A DNA stretch of 64,000 bases, taken from NCBI GenBank assembly GCA_965224045.1, contig CBDCYD010000007.1, positions 186,001 to 250,000 on the forward strand, read 5' to 3'. Shown in pieces: positions 1 to 7,971 of the stretch. Numbering within the stretch: the first letter of the stretch is position 1; each line of letters begins with the position of its first letter. The notes beneath the pieces are model-generated. The model was given only the letters and a program-made list of their open reading frames with translations. It had not been told where the DNA came from and made no database searches. This DNA comes from Tectiglobus sp965224045. Lineage in GTDB: Bacteria > Pseudomonadota > Alphaproteobacteria > Rhizobiales > Hyphomicrobiaceae. A program made the translations under genes and the position numbers.

Positions 1-59
1 ACGCCCTGTCCTCGGGGCTTTAGCCGGACAATTTCCCGAAACAAGAAGCGGATCGCACG

Positions 60-1007
60 ATGGCGCGGGCTTTCATCTTTCCAGGTCAGGGTAGCCAGGA
101 GGTCGGTATGGGCAAAGCCCTGGCCGACCATTTCAAAAGCGCTCGAGACGTATTCGAAGAGGTCGATGATGCGCTCGGTGAAAAGCTGTCTGCGGTCATG
201 TGGGAAGGCCCGAAAGATGCCCTGACCTTGACGCAAAACGCCCAACCGGCGTTGATGGCGGCCTCGATGGCCGTGATGCGCGTCCTTGAGGCCGAGCACG
301 GCGTAAAGCTCTCCGGCACGGCGAAGTTCGTGGCCGGCCACTCCCTGGGCGAATACTCTGCCCTGGCAGCCGCCGGAACATTCACGATCGCAGATGCCGC
401 CCGGCTCTTGCGCGCTCGTGGAAACGCGATGCAACAGGCAGTGCCTGTCGGCGAAGGGGCAATGGCAGCCCTGCTGGGTGTCGGCATGGACGTCGCCCAG
501 AAGGTCGCTGATGCAGCGGCGGAAGGAGAAGTCTGCCAGATCGCCAATGATAACGAACCGACCCAGGTCGTCCTGTCAGGTGCCAAGTCCGCCATCGACC
601 GCGTTCAGTTGATCAGCAAGGAGCACGGCGTAAGGCGCGCCATCCCCCTGCCGGTCAGTGCACCGTTCCATTGTGCATTGATGCAGCCTGCAGCCGATGT
701 AATGGCCGAGGAACTGGCCAAGGTCACGATGCAGGCCCCGGCCGTGCCCGTGGTCGCCAATGTCGCCGCCGCGCCCCTGCAGGACCCGGACGAAATCCGT
801 CGCAGTCTTGTCGAGCAGGTCACCGGCACCGTGCGCTGGCGCGAATGTGTCGAAGCCATGGTTGCAGCAGGCACCACCGAGTTCTACGAACTTGGCAGTG
901 GCAAAGTGCTCTCAGGGCTCGTCGGACGGATAGACAAGTCGGCATCTGCAACCCCGGTCGGCACGCCGGATGACGTTGCAGCAATGGCCGCAAGACTGAC
1001 CGATTGA
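60..1007 (+). CDS. fabD: Malonyl-CoA:ACP transacylase FabD
   Basis: Transfers the malonyl group from malonyl-CoA to acyl carrier protein, providing the extender unit for type II fatty acid synthesis in the cytoplasm. The 315-residue protein has the family length. Visible landmarks are GQGSQ at residues 9-13, the nucleophile motif GHSLG at 93-97 with Ser95, an Arg in the LLRARG segment near 118-120, and the catalytic His204 in APFHC. It is the first gene of the fabD-fabG-acpP-fabF run, with fabG starting 64 bases downstream, so cotranscription is likely. The Shine-Dalgarno is weak; the start is kept because the protein begins directly with the family N-terminus (ARAFIFPGQG). Confidence 0.97.
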   Translation: MARAFIFPGQGSQEVGMGKALADHFKSARDVFEEVDDALGEKLSAVMWEGPKDALTLTQNAQPALMAASMAVMRVLEAEHGVKLSGTAKFVAGHSLGEYSALAAAGTFTIADAARLLRARGNAMQQAVPVGEGAMAALLGVGMDVAQKVADAAAEGEVCQIANDNEPTQVVLSGAKSAIDRVQLISKEHGVRRAIPLPVSAPFHCALMQPAADVMAEELAKVTMQAPAVPVVANVAAAPLQDPDEIRRSLVEQVTGTVRWRECVEAMVAAGTTEFYELGSGKVLSGLVGRIDKSASATPVGTPDDVAAMAARLTD

Positions 1008-1071
1008 CGTGGCGTTTGGCGCCGCACGCACCGACGAAATCAATCCACGCTGACGCGCGAAGGACGAACGC

Positions 1072-1815
1072 ATGTTTGATCTAACTGGCAAGAACGCTCT
1101 CGTAACCGGGGCGACCGGAGGCATTGGTGAAGCTATTGCCCGCATGTTTCACGCGCGCGGGGCCACGCTGGCCATTTCGGGCCGCCGCGAAGACAAACTC
1201 AAGGAACTGGCCGGCGCACTCGGCGATCGCGCGCATGTCCTGCCCTGCGATCTGGCCGATCGAGAACAGGTTGGAAAACTTGTCGACCAGGCCATTGCCG
1301 CCATGGGTAGCATCGATATTCTCGTAAACAACGCGGGCCTGACCAAGGACAATCTGTTCATGGTCATGAAGGACGATCAGTGGGATGACGTCATCGCGGT
1401 CAATATGACCTCGACATTCATGTTGATGCGCGCTGCCGCACGCTCCATGATGCGCGCCAAGACGGGCTATGGCCGCATCATCAACATTTCTTCGGTGAGC
1501 GGTATTATCGGCAACCCGGGTCAGGGCAACTACGCGGCATCGAAGGCCGGCATGATCGGCATGACCAAGTCGCTGGCGCGCGAGGCTGCATCGCGTGGTA
1601 TCACGGCCAACTGTATTGCACCGGGCTTCATCAAAACGGCGATGACGGACGTTCTCAACGACAAGCAGATTGCCGGCATCATGGACGCTATTCCTGCCAA
1701 TACGTTCGGCACACCCGATGATATTGCTTCCGCGGCGCTCTATCTCGCCAGCCCCGAAGCGCGCTATGTCACCGGCCAGACATTGCACGTCAACGGCGGC
1801 ATGGTGATGGTCTGA
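1072..1815 (+). CDS. fabG: 3-oxoacyl-ACP reductase FabG
   Basis: NADPH-dependent reduction of 3-oxoacyl-ACP to 3-hydroxyacyl-ACP in the elongation cycle. It is a classical short-chain dehydrogenase of 247 residues: the cofactor-binding TGATGGIG is at 12-19, NNAG at 86-89, Asn111, and the catalytic Ser141, Tyr154 and Lys158 (YAASK). Within the acpP/fabF cluster this is FabG proper rather than one of the many SDR paralogues. A good ribosome binding site, GAAGGA at 1059-1064, precedes the ATG by 7 bases. It follows fabD closely and is followed by a 283-base gap before acpP. Confidence 0.97.
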   Translation: MFDLTGKNALVTGATGGIGEAIARMFHARGATLAISGRREDKLKELAGALGDRAHVLPCDLADREQVGKLVDQAIAAMGSIDILVNNAGLTKDNLFMVMKDDQWDDVIAVNMTSTFMLMRAAARSMMRAKTGYGRIINISSVSGIIGNPGQGNYAASKAGMIGMTKSLAREAASRGITANCIAPGFIKTAMTDVLNDKQIAGIMDAIPANTFGTPDDIASAALYLASPEARYVTGQTLHVNGGMVMV

Positions 1816-2098
1816 GCCAGTGGTTGCACATGTCGCAGCAAGATTCGCGATTTCCCCCGAAAAACGGCGATTTTCGCGAGCCTGCAGTGCTGGTAAACGC
1901 CTTGGAAGTGTGTTAACTGCCCCCGGGTTGTGATGCGCACGCAAGTGGCGGACGTCAGCGCGCCAGGCGCTCGTTAGCCACCCAGTTCGAACATCCATTG
2001 ATACGGCTGCGGCCGTGACTTGAAGAACGTCACGGTCGGGGCCGTCCGACAAGTCCAATACGGAATCGACAAGAGATCATCTCGAGGGGACCGAAACT
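1816..2098. other. fabG-acpP intergenic region
   Basis: A 283-base non-coding interval, unusually long for this compact cluster. It holds a short hairpin 42 bases after the fabG stop (CGAAAA at 1858-1863 pairing with TTTTCG at 1871-1876). The rest contains no convincing gene or consensus promoter. acpP is highly expressed in bacteria and often has its own promoter, so promoter function is an inference from position only. The strong site GAGGGGA at 2084-2090 serves acpP. Confidence 0.4.
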
Positions 2099-2341
2099 AT
2101 GAGCGATGTCGCCGAGCGCGTAAAAAAAATCGTGGTGGAGCATCTGGGCGTGGAGGCCGATAAGGTCAGCGACAACGCCTCGTTTATCGACGATCTTGGC
2201 GCCGACAGCCTCGATACCGTTGAACTGGTGATGGCGTTTGAAGAGGAGTTCGGCTGCGAAATCCCGGACGACGCCGCAGAGCATATCCTGACCGTCGGTG
2301 ACGCAGTCAAGTTCCTCGAAAAGAACGCAAGTGCCGGCTGA
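2099..2341 (+). CDS. acpP: Acyl carrier protein AcpP
   Basis: Small acidic carrier of growing acyl chains, modified with 4'-phosphopantetheine. The 80-residue protein carries the attachment motif GADSLDTVELVMA with the modified Ser37, followed by the acidic recognition helix (EEEFGCEIPDD). The GAGGGGA ribosome binding site ends 8 bases before the ATG, consistent with high expression. It lies between fabG and fabF, the usual order in proteobacteria, which marks it as the primary fatty acid ACP rather than a specialised one. Confidence 0.98.
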   Translation: MSDVAERVKKIVVEHLGVEADKVSDNASFIDDLGADSLDTVELVMAFEEEFGCEIPDDAAEHILTVGDAVKFLEKNASAG

Positions 2342-2457
2342 GGCCTCTTGATTGCAATTTGAGTGAGGATGCCGCTGTTATCCCATATTGTACGGCGGCA
2401 ATCCGTATTCGCGTTACGGTTCAAGCCGATGCGCACCAAAGCCACCCCGGAAGACTC

Positions 2458-3717
2458 ATGCGACGAGTGGTTGTTACTGGACTAGGCCTGGTTACACCCC
2501 TGGGCTGCGGCATCGAACCCACCTGGCAGGCGCTGCTGGAAGGTCGAAGCGGTGCACGCCGGGTTGAGGAATTCGACGTAGCGGATCTGACAGCCCAGAT
2601 TGCAGCGTTCATTCCTCGCGGAGACGGTACGGCCGGCACCTTCGACGCGTCCCAGTGGATGGAGCCCAAGGAACAGCGCAAGGTCGATGATTTCATCGTC
2701 TACGCCGTGGCGGCTGCCGACCAGGCGATCGCCGATGCCGGCGATATCGCAACGACTGAAGACGAGCGTGAAAGCACCGGCGTCCTGATCGGTTCCGGTA
2801 TCGGCGGGTTGCAGGGCATCGCAGAAACGTCGCTGCTCCTCGATGCCAAGGGCCCGCGCCGCGTTAGCCCGTTCTTCATTCCGGGCCGCCTGATCAACCT
2901 GGCCTCTGGCTACGTGTCCATCAAACATGGCCTGAAGGGGCCGAACCACTCGGTTGTCACGGCCTGTTCGACTGGTGCGCACGCCATCGGCGATGCTGCC
3001 CGCCTTGTTGCGCTGGGCGATGCCGACGTCATGGTTGCAGGTGGCACCGAAAGCCCCATCTGCCGCATTGCGCTCGCTGGCTTTGCAGCTTGTCGCGCCC
3101 TTTCAACGGCTTACAACGATACACCGGAAAAAGCCTCGCGCCCTTATGACGAAGGCCGCGACGGATTTGTGATGGGCGAGGGCGCTGGCGTTGTCGTCCT
3201 TGAAGAATATGAGCGCGCCAAAGCGCGCGGTGCCAATATCTACGCCGAGGTCATCGGCTACGGCATGTCCGGCGATGCCTACCACATCACCGCTCCGGCC
3301 GAAGACGGCAACGGCGCCTATCGCTGCATGAAGGCCGCGATCAAGCGCGCCGGGATCACGCCGTCTGAGATCAACTACATCAATGCGCACGGCACCTCGA
3401 CGCCCATGGGCGACGAGATCGAACTGGCAGCTGTTGAGCGCTTGTTCGGCAACGACGCAGACAAACTCGCGATGTCGTCGACCAAATCCGCGATCGGCCA
3501 TCTCCTCGGAGCCGCCGGTGCCGTCGAAGCGATATTCTCTGTTCTCGCCTTGCGAGACAACATCGCGCCGCCGACGCTTAACCTGGACAACCCATCGGTC
3601 GAAACGCCGATTGATCTTGTGCCCCATAAGGCCAAGCGCATGGAGATCAATACAATATTGTCCAATTCATTTGGGTTTGGCGGCACCAACGCATCGCTTA
3701 TCATGCGTCAGATTTGA
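2458..3717 (+). CDS. fabF: 3-oxoacyl-ACP synthase II FabF
   Basis: Condenses malonyl-ACP with acyl-ACP to extend fatty acids (KAS II). From the ATG at 2458 the protein is 419 residues, close to the family's roughly 415, and starts MRRVVVTGLG as expected. An upstream TTG (2359) would add 33 residues with no family resemblance; GGAAGA at 2449-2454 is better placed for 2458. The thiolase-fold triad is intact: Cys170 in VVTACSTG, His311 in NAHGTSTP and His348 in IGHLLGAAG, plus Lys343. It forms one block with acpP and mltG. Confidence 0.96.
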   Translation: MRRVVVTGLGLVTPLGCGIEPTWQALLEGRSGARRVEEFDVADLTAQIAAFIPRGDGTAGTFDASQWMEPKEQRKVDDFIVYAVAAADQAIADAGDIATTEDERESTGVLIGSGIGGLQGIAETSLLLDAKGPRRVSPFFIPGRLINLASGYVSIKHGLKGPNHSVVTACSTGAHAIGDAARLVALGDADVMVAGGTESPICRIALAGFAACRALSTAYNDTPEKASRPYDEGRDGFVMGEGAGVVVLEEYERAKARGANIYAEVIGYGMSGDAYHITAPAEDGNGAYRCMKAAIKRAGITPSEINYINAHGTSTPMGDEIELAAVERLFGNDADKLAMSSTKSAIGHLLGAAGAVEAIFSVLALRDNIAPPTLNLDNPSVETPIDLVPHKAKRMEINTILSNSFGFGGTNASLIMRQI

Positions 3718-3854
3718 GCGGGGCTGATGACTGACGGGCAGTAGAGCTGTCGCGTTGCCAAAACGCCTGCTTTTGCCACATTTCTCGGTAGTGTCACGCT
3801 TTGCGCGAACATGCCAGCCACACTCCACGGTCCAACCGAGAGGAAGGCAACGCG

Positions 3855-5174
3855 ATGCAATGGCATCAGCAACAGCCGGGACCACGATACGAACCGCAAT
3901 TGCGGCCTCTGAGCCCGGCCGAGGCTATAGAACCGACCCGTGCGCCAACCCGGCCCGCCGGGCGCCGTCGTCGCAAACGATCACGATCGATGAGTCCGAG
4001 CATGCGCTGGTTGAACGGTGTTTTTACCTCAGTTCTCTTTATTCTGCTGATTTCGGCAGGGGCCGTCATCTGGTTCAACCAGCAGGTTCAAACCGCAGGT
4101 CCGCTCTCGGCCGAGACGCTGGTCGCCATCCCCGCCGGCAAGGGTGAACGCGCCATTGCGCAACTGCTTGAAGACAAAGGTGTCGTAACCAGCAGGCATG
4201 TCTTTTTGGCCCATCAACTGACACACAGGATCTGGGAACGCCTGCAGAACCGCAAACCGCAGACCTTGAAAGCTGGCGAATATCGCATCAAACCTGCGAG
4301 CAGCGTCCGTCAGGTGGCGGAACTCATCCGCAGCGGCAAGTCCGATCTGATTTCGGTTTCGATCCCCGAAGGCCTGACGAGCTATCAGATTGTACAGCGG
4401 CTTATCGCCAACGAAGCGTTGACAGGTGACGTCAGTGACATCCCGCCTGAGGGCTTCCTCATGCCCGACACCTACCGGGTGCTGCGCAATACGGATCGCA
4501 AAAAGATACTGGAGATGATGGCCACTGAACAGCGCAAGTACTTGCGTCGAAGCTGGCAAGCACGCCAACCGGACCTGCCGCTGAAGGACATCAGCGAAGC
4601 CTTGATTCTGGCATCGATCGTCGAGAAGGAAACCGGCCCCAAGGATGATCCTGCGCGCATTGCAGCGGTTTTCATCAATCGCCTGCGCAAAGGCATGCGC
4701 CTGCAATCGGACCCCACGATCCTTTACGGCAAGCACGGCACCAGGGTCGCTTGGGGTAGCACCATCTACCGTTCGGACATCCAAAAGAAGACGAGCCATA
4801 ACACATACCAGATCGACGGCCTTCCGCCGACGCCGATATGCAACCCGGGCCGTGCCTCTCTTGAAGCGGTCCTGAAACCCGCCCGCACAAAGGAACTCTA
4901 CTTTGTCGCGAACGGTGAGGGTGGCCATATTTTTTCGGAGACGGTCGAACAGCACAATCGCGCCGTTGCGCAATGGCGAAAAATCGAAAAGCGCATACGC
5001 GCTGCCGAAAAGGCGAAGGTGGCGAACCAGGCCAAAGTGGCCGCAGCAAACTCCTCCACCACCGCCGTGGCTACGGTCACACCGCAGACGACGACCGGTT
5101 CGGTGCAACAGACCACACGTACTCTCAAAGCGCCTGACGGCACGCCAATTCCCGAGAGGCGACCGGCCCGCTAG
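3855..5174 (+). CDS. mltG: Endolytic murein transglycosylase MltG
   Basis: Inner-membrane lytic transglycosylase that cleaves nascent glycan strands and helps set their length. The 439-residue protein has a Pro/Arg-rich cytoplasmic N-terminus (1-50), one transmembrane segment at about 53-74 (VFTSVLFILLISAGAVIW), a LysM-like region and the YceG domain. The catalytic glutamate lies in ASIVEKETG at 253-261, followed by FINRLRKGMRLQSDPT. The C-terminus (from about 405) is a low-complexity Ala/Thr tail. The start at 3855 is chosen because GAGAGGAAGG precedes it at 3838-3847; an upstream TTG (3801) has no such site. fabF-mltG linkage is common in alphaproteobacteria. Confidence 0.94.
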   Translation: MQWHQQQPGPRYEPQLRPLSPAEAIEPTRAPTRPAGRRRRKRSRSMSPSMRWLNGVFTSVLFILLISAGAVIWFNQQVQTAGPLSAETLVAIPAGKGERAIAQLLEDKGVVTSRHVFLAHQLTHRIWERLQNRKPQTLKAGEYRIKPASSVRQVAELIRSGKSDLISVSIPEGLTSYQIVQRLIANEALTGDVSDIPPEGFLMPDTYRVLRNTDRKKILEMMATEQRKYLRRSWQARQPDLPLKDISEALILASIVEKETGPKDDPARIAAVFINRLRKGMRLQSDPTILYGKHGTRVAWGSTIYRSDIQKKTSHNTYQIDGLPPTPICNPGRASLEAVLKPARTKELYFVANGEGGHIFSETVEQHNRAVAQWRKIEKRIRAAEKAKVANQAKVAAANSSTTAVATVTPQTTTGSVQQTTRTLKAPDGTPIPERRPAR

Positions 5175-5268
5175 ACCAGCCCATCTGCCCGTTGCCCTCT
5201 GGACCTCGACCGAAAATCGGACTAGGGACCGGGAACCGGTTTTCCACGGTATCCGGACGGGAAATGAC

Positions 5269-6159
5269 ATGCCGCTTCACAGCATGACAGGCTTCGCGCG
5301 CTCCGAAGGTGGTGACGCTCAAACCAGGTGGCACTGGGAGCTTCGCTCAGTTAACGGTCGCGGTCTCGACGTGCGCCTACGCCTGCCACCCGGATTCGAG
5401 GCTCTCGATCAGCCTGCGCGTGGCGCCATCAACAAGCGACTGACGCGCGGAAATCTGACCGCTAGCCTGGCAGTGCAACGCGACGACCAAGTCTCCGAAA
5501 TCCGGATCAACGAGCAAAACCTTGCCCAGGTCGTCGCAGCCGCCAAGCGCATTAGCGAACTGACCGGCAATCCGGATTTGCCAATCGAAGCGATCATCAA
5601 TGCCCGCGGTGTTCTCGAAATCAGGGAGGCCGAGGAGGATGCCGCGCAATCAAAGGTGCGCCAGGCAGCGATTCTGCAGGATCTTGAAACGGCACTCGAT
5701 GACCTCGTACGGGCCAGGACGGCGGAAGGTGCACAGCTGACAGATACAATGCGCGGCCACATCACAGAAATCGCGCGCCTGGCAGCGCTGGCACAGGATG
5801 ATCCGAGCCGCTCGCCGGACGCAATCCAGGCTCGACTGAGCGAAAACCTCAAGCGGCTCTCCAGCCAGACGGAGCTACAACTCGATCACGATCGATTGCA
5901 CCAGGAAGCCATGCTGCTTGCCACCAAGGCGGATATTGCTGAGGAACTGGACCGCATTGCCGCCCATGTTACCGCCGCCCGGGCATTGCTCGCACAGGGC
6001 TCACCCGTCGGACGCAAGCTGGATTTCCTCGTCCAGGAGTTCAATCGCGAAGCAAACACCGTATGTTCGAAGGCCAATCATATCGATATCACCCGCATCG
6101 GTTTGGACTTGAAGGCCGTCATCGACCAATTCCGCGAACAGGTGCAGAACGTTGAATAA
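5269..6159 (+). CDS. yicC: YicC family endoribonuclease
   Basis: YicC/YloC family protein of 296 residues; members act as endoribonucleases involved in RNA turnover. The YicC-like N-terminal domain covers about 1-155 (starting SMTGFARSEG, then VNGRGLDVRLRLPPGFE), and the C-terminal DUF1732 covers about 205-296 (QGSPVGRKLDFLVQEFNREANT is recognisable). A much longer open frame extends upstream across the mltG end but carries no family sequence, so the ATG at 5269 is used. The stop overlaps the proposed TTG start of gmk by 8 bases, so the two are probably translationally coupled. Confidence 0.92.
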   Translation: MPLHSMTGFARSEGGDAQTRWHWELRSVNGRGLDVRLRLPPGFEALDQPARGAINKRLTRGNLTASLAVQRDDQVSEIRINEQNLAQVVAAAKRISELTGNPDLPIEAIINARGVLEIREAEEDAAQSKVRQAAILQDLETALDDLVRARTAEGAQLTDTMRGHITEIARLAALAQDDPSRSPDAIQARLSENLKRLSSQTELQLDHDRLHQEAMLLATKADIAEELDRIAAHVTAARALLAQGSPVGRKLDFLVQEFNREANTVCSKANHIDITRIGLDLKAVIDQFREQVQNVE

Positions 6160-6805
6160 GCCCACTCAAGCAATTCCGACGCCGGAGCGCCGCCGCATCG
6201 TCCTCGTGCTCTCGTCTCCTTCGGGTGCCGGCAAGACCACGCTTGCCAAGCGCCTCTTGGCCACAGATGCAGGCATTCGCGCATCCGTGTCGGTGACCAC
6301 CCGCCCGCCGCGGCCAAGCGAGACGGACGGTGTCGACTATACGTTCATAGAAGAAGCCGAATTCCTCCGTCGGCGCGACGATGGCGAACTGCTCGAGTGG
6401 GCAAAGGTCTTCGGCTACTATTACGGCACCCCCCGACAATCCGTGACCGATATGCTGGAAGCGGGGTTCGATGTGCTGTTCGATATTGACTGGCAGGGCG
6501 CCCAGCAACTGGCAGAACGCGCATCGCAGGATCTGGTACGCGTGTTTGTGCTCCCACCCTCGGCTGAAAGTCTTGAGCAGCGCCTGCGTGATCGTGCTCA
6601 GGACAGCGAACTCGTGGTCGCCCAGCGCATGGCACGGGCATCGGAAGAGATCAGCCATTGGGGGGAATACGACTACGTCATCGTCAATGACGACCTCGAC
6701 AGAAGTGCCGGTACCCTGGCCGCGATCCTGCAGGCCGAGCGCCAACGCCGCGACCGTCTCATTGGTCTGCCGGAGTTCGTCCGTCGCATGCAGGACGCGC
6801 TCTGA
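6152..6805 (+). CDS. gmk: Guanylate kinase
   Basis: Phosphorylates GMP to GDP with ATP. The 217-residue protein carries the P-loop SSPSGAGKTT at 21-30, followed by VSVTTRPPRPSETDGVDYTF and the GMP-binding LEWAKVFGYYYGTP region. The start appears to be TTG at 6152, overlapping the last codons of yicC; the next in-frame candidate, a GTG about 18 codons later, would sit almost against the P-loop. No ATG is available. The gene is last in the fab-mltG-yicC block and converges on rsmA, leaving 76 bases between stops. Confidence 0.95.
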   Translation: MNKPTQAIPTPERRRIVLVLSSPSGAGKTTLAKRLLATDAGIRASVSVTTRPPRPSETDGVDYTFIEEAEFLRRRDDGELLEWAKVFGYYYGTPRQSVTDMLEAGFDVLFDIDWQGAQQLAERASQDLVRVFVLPPSAESLEQRLRDRAQDSELVVAQRMARASEEISHWGEYDYVIVNDDLDRSAGTLAAILQAERQRRDRLIGLPEFVRRMQDAL

Positions 6806-6881
6806 ACGCCACAAACCTGTGTGCGCCTGAGGGCTCCTGGCTTCGAAATCCGCTTACAAGGCCTGCCACCCGGTCTTGCGC

Positions 6882-7745
6882 TCAGCAATCGAGCGCCAGC
6901 GCCAGGTGCGCGAACCCGGACACCGGCACGTCTTCGGCGCGCACCGTCGGCTCAATTCCGGCCTTCTCCAGCAGCAGCTCGGGAAATGGCGTCAGTTGCT
7001 TGAGGCTGGATTTGAGCATCTTGCGCCGCTGCCCGAACGCTGCCGCAGTCACTTTTTCAAGAGGTGCAAACCTGCAATTTGGTTCCAGCTGCGGGCGCGC
7101 CGTGAAGGTTACGACTGCAGAGTCCACCTTCGGCGGCGGCGTAAACGCAGCTGCCGGCAATGTCAGCGCGATTCGCGTCTCGCACCGCCATTGACTGATG
7201 ACCGACAGCCGCCCATAGGACCGGCTGCCTGGGGATGCCACGATCCGCTCCGCCACCTCCCTTTGAAACATCAGTCCCATTTTCCCGTACCACGTGGGCC
7301 ATTGCGGGCCCGCCAGCCAGGTCACCAGGAGTTTCGTCGCGACACCGTAGGGAAGGTTGGCGATGATGTAGGTATCCTCGGGACGACAGGGTTCTTCTTC
7401 CTCACCGAGCAAACTTGACCAGTCCACATCCAGGGCATCTTGTGCGTGAACGGCAAGACGGCCTGGCCAGTGCGCGGCAATCTCGCCAAGCGCCACAAGA
7501 CATCGTTCGTCGCGCTCGATCGCGATCACGCGCTCAACACCCTGATGCAGCAACCCGCGCGTCAAACCACCTGGGCCCGGGCCAACCTCGATCACCGTTT
7601 TGCCGGCAAGGTCGCCACACGAACGGGCAATTTTTCGTGTCAGGTTGAGGTCCAGAATGAAGTTCTGTCCCAGGCTTTTTCGTGCCGTGAGTTGATGGCT
7701 GCGGATCACATCCCGCAACGGCGGCAGGCCGTCATCCGCCAACAC
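6882..7745 (-). CDS. rsmA: 16S rRNA dimethyladenosine transferase RsmA (KsgA)
   Basis: Dimethylates two adjacent adenosines near the 3' end of 16S rRNA during small-subunit assembly. From the GTG at 7745 the protein is 287 residues. It shows the N-terminal ARKSLGQNFILD, the SAM-binding motif VIEVGPGPGG (about 51-60) and NLPY at 130-133. The frame stays open to an ATG at 7796, but those 17 extra residues are Cys/Trp-rich and unlike the family. A GAGG lies about 14 bases before the GTG, so the exact start is uncertain; an adjacent TTG (7742) is possible. It is the last gene of the lptF-lptG-lptD-surA operon. The usual neighbour pdxA is absent upstream. Confidence 0.94.
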   Translation of the reverse strand: MLADDGLPPLRDVIRSHQLTARKSLGQNFILDLNLTRKIARSCGDLAGKTVIEVGPGPGGLTRGLLHQGVERVIAIERDERCLVALGEIAAHWPGRLAVHAQDALDVDWSSLLGEEEEPCRPEDTYIIANLPYGVATKLLVTWLAGPQWPTWYGKMGLMFQREVAERIVASPGSRSYGRLSVISQWRCETRIALTLPAAAFTPPPKVDSAVVTFTARPQLEPNCRFAPLEKVTAAAFGQRRKMLKSSLKQLTPFPELLLEKAGIEPTVRAEDVPVSGFAHLALALDC

Positions 7746-7877
7746 CAGCTTGCTGTGAACCTCAGGCACGCGGCAACACCAAGTCACAAGACACATCAGA
7801 CACGCGTAGACCGGCCCGTGCGCCGGACGTACCCGACCATATTACCGTCCGTTCGCGAGGGCGCGCCGGACGACGCG

Positions 7878-7971
7878 CTAGATCATCGTACCTCAAGTTG
7901 GAGCCGCGACAGCGGCTCCAACTTGAGGCATAAAGATGATCGCCCCTAAAGAATCAAGCAGGTTGCTCTAG
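7878..7971 (+). repeat. Dispersed palindromic repeat, copy A
   Basis: Non-coding element between rsmA and surA. Its core is a perfect 17-bp stem, CCTCAAGTTGGAGCCGC (7891-7907), with loop GACA and the matching arm at 7912-7928. It is flanked by GATCATC (7881-7887) and GATGATC (7935-7941), which can also pair. To its right lies a conserved tag that includes CTAAAGAATC (7946-7955), and the element ends with TTGCTCTAG. That final TAG region coincides with the surA stop codon (7968-7970, read on the minus strand). Copy C at 49530-49613, on the opposite strand, aligns without gaps over 84 bases, 67 of them identical by hand count. Confidence 0.85.

Noticed and set aside
1081..2058. Long minus-strand open frame opposite fabG
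   Set aside because: It mirrors fabG codons, is rich in His/Arg/Ala, has no domain and no ribosome binding site. In high-GC DNA such antisense frames are common.
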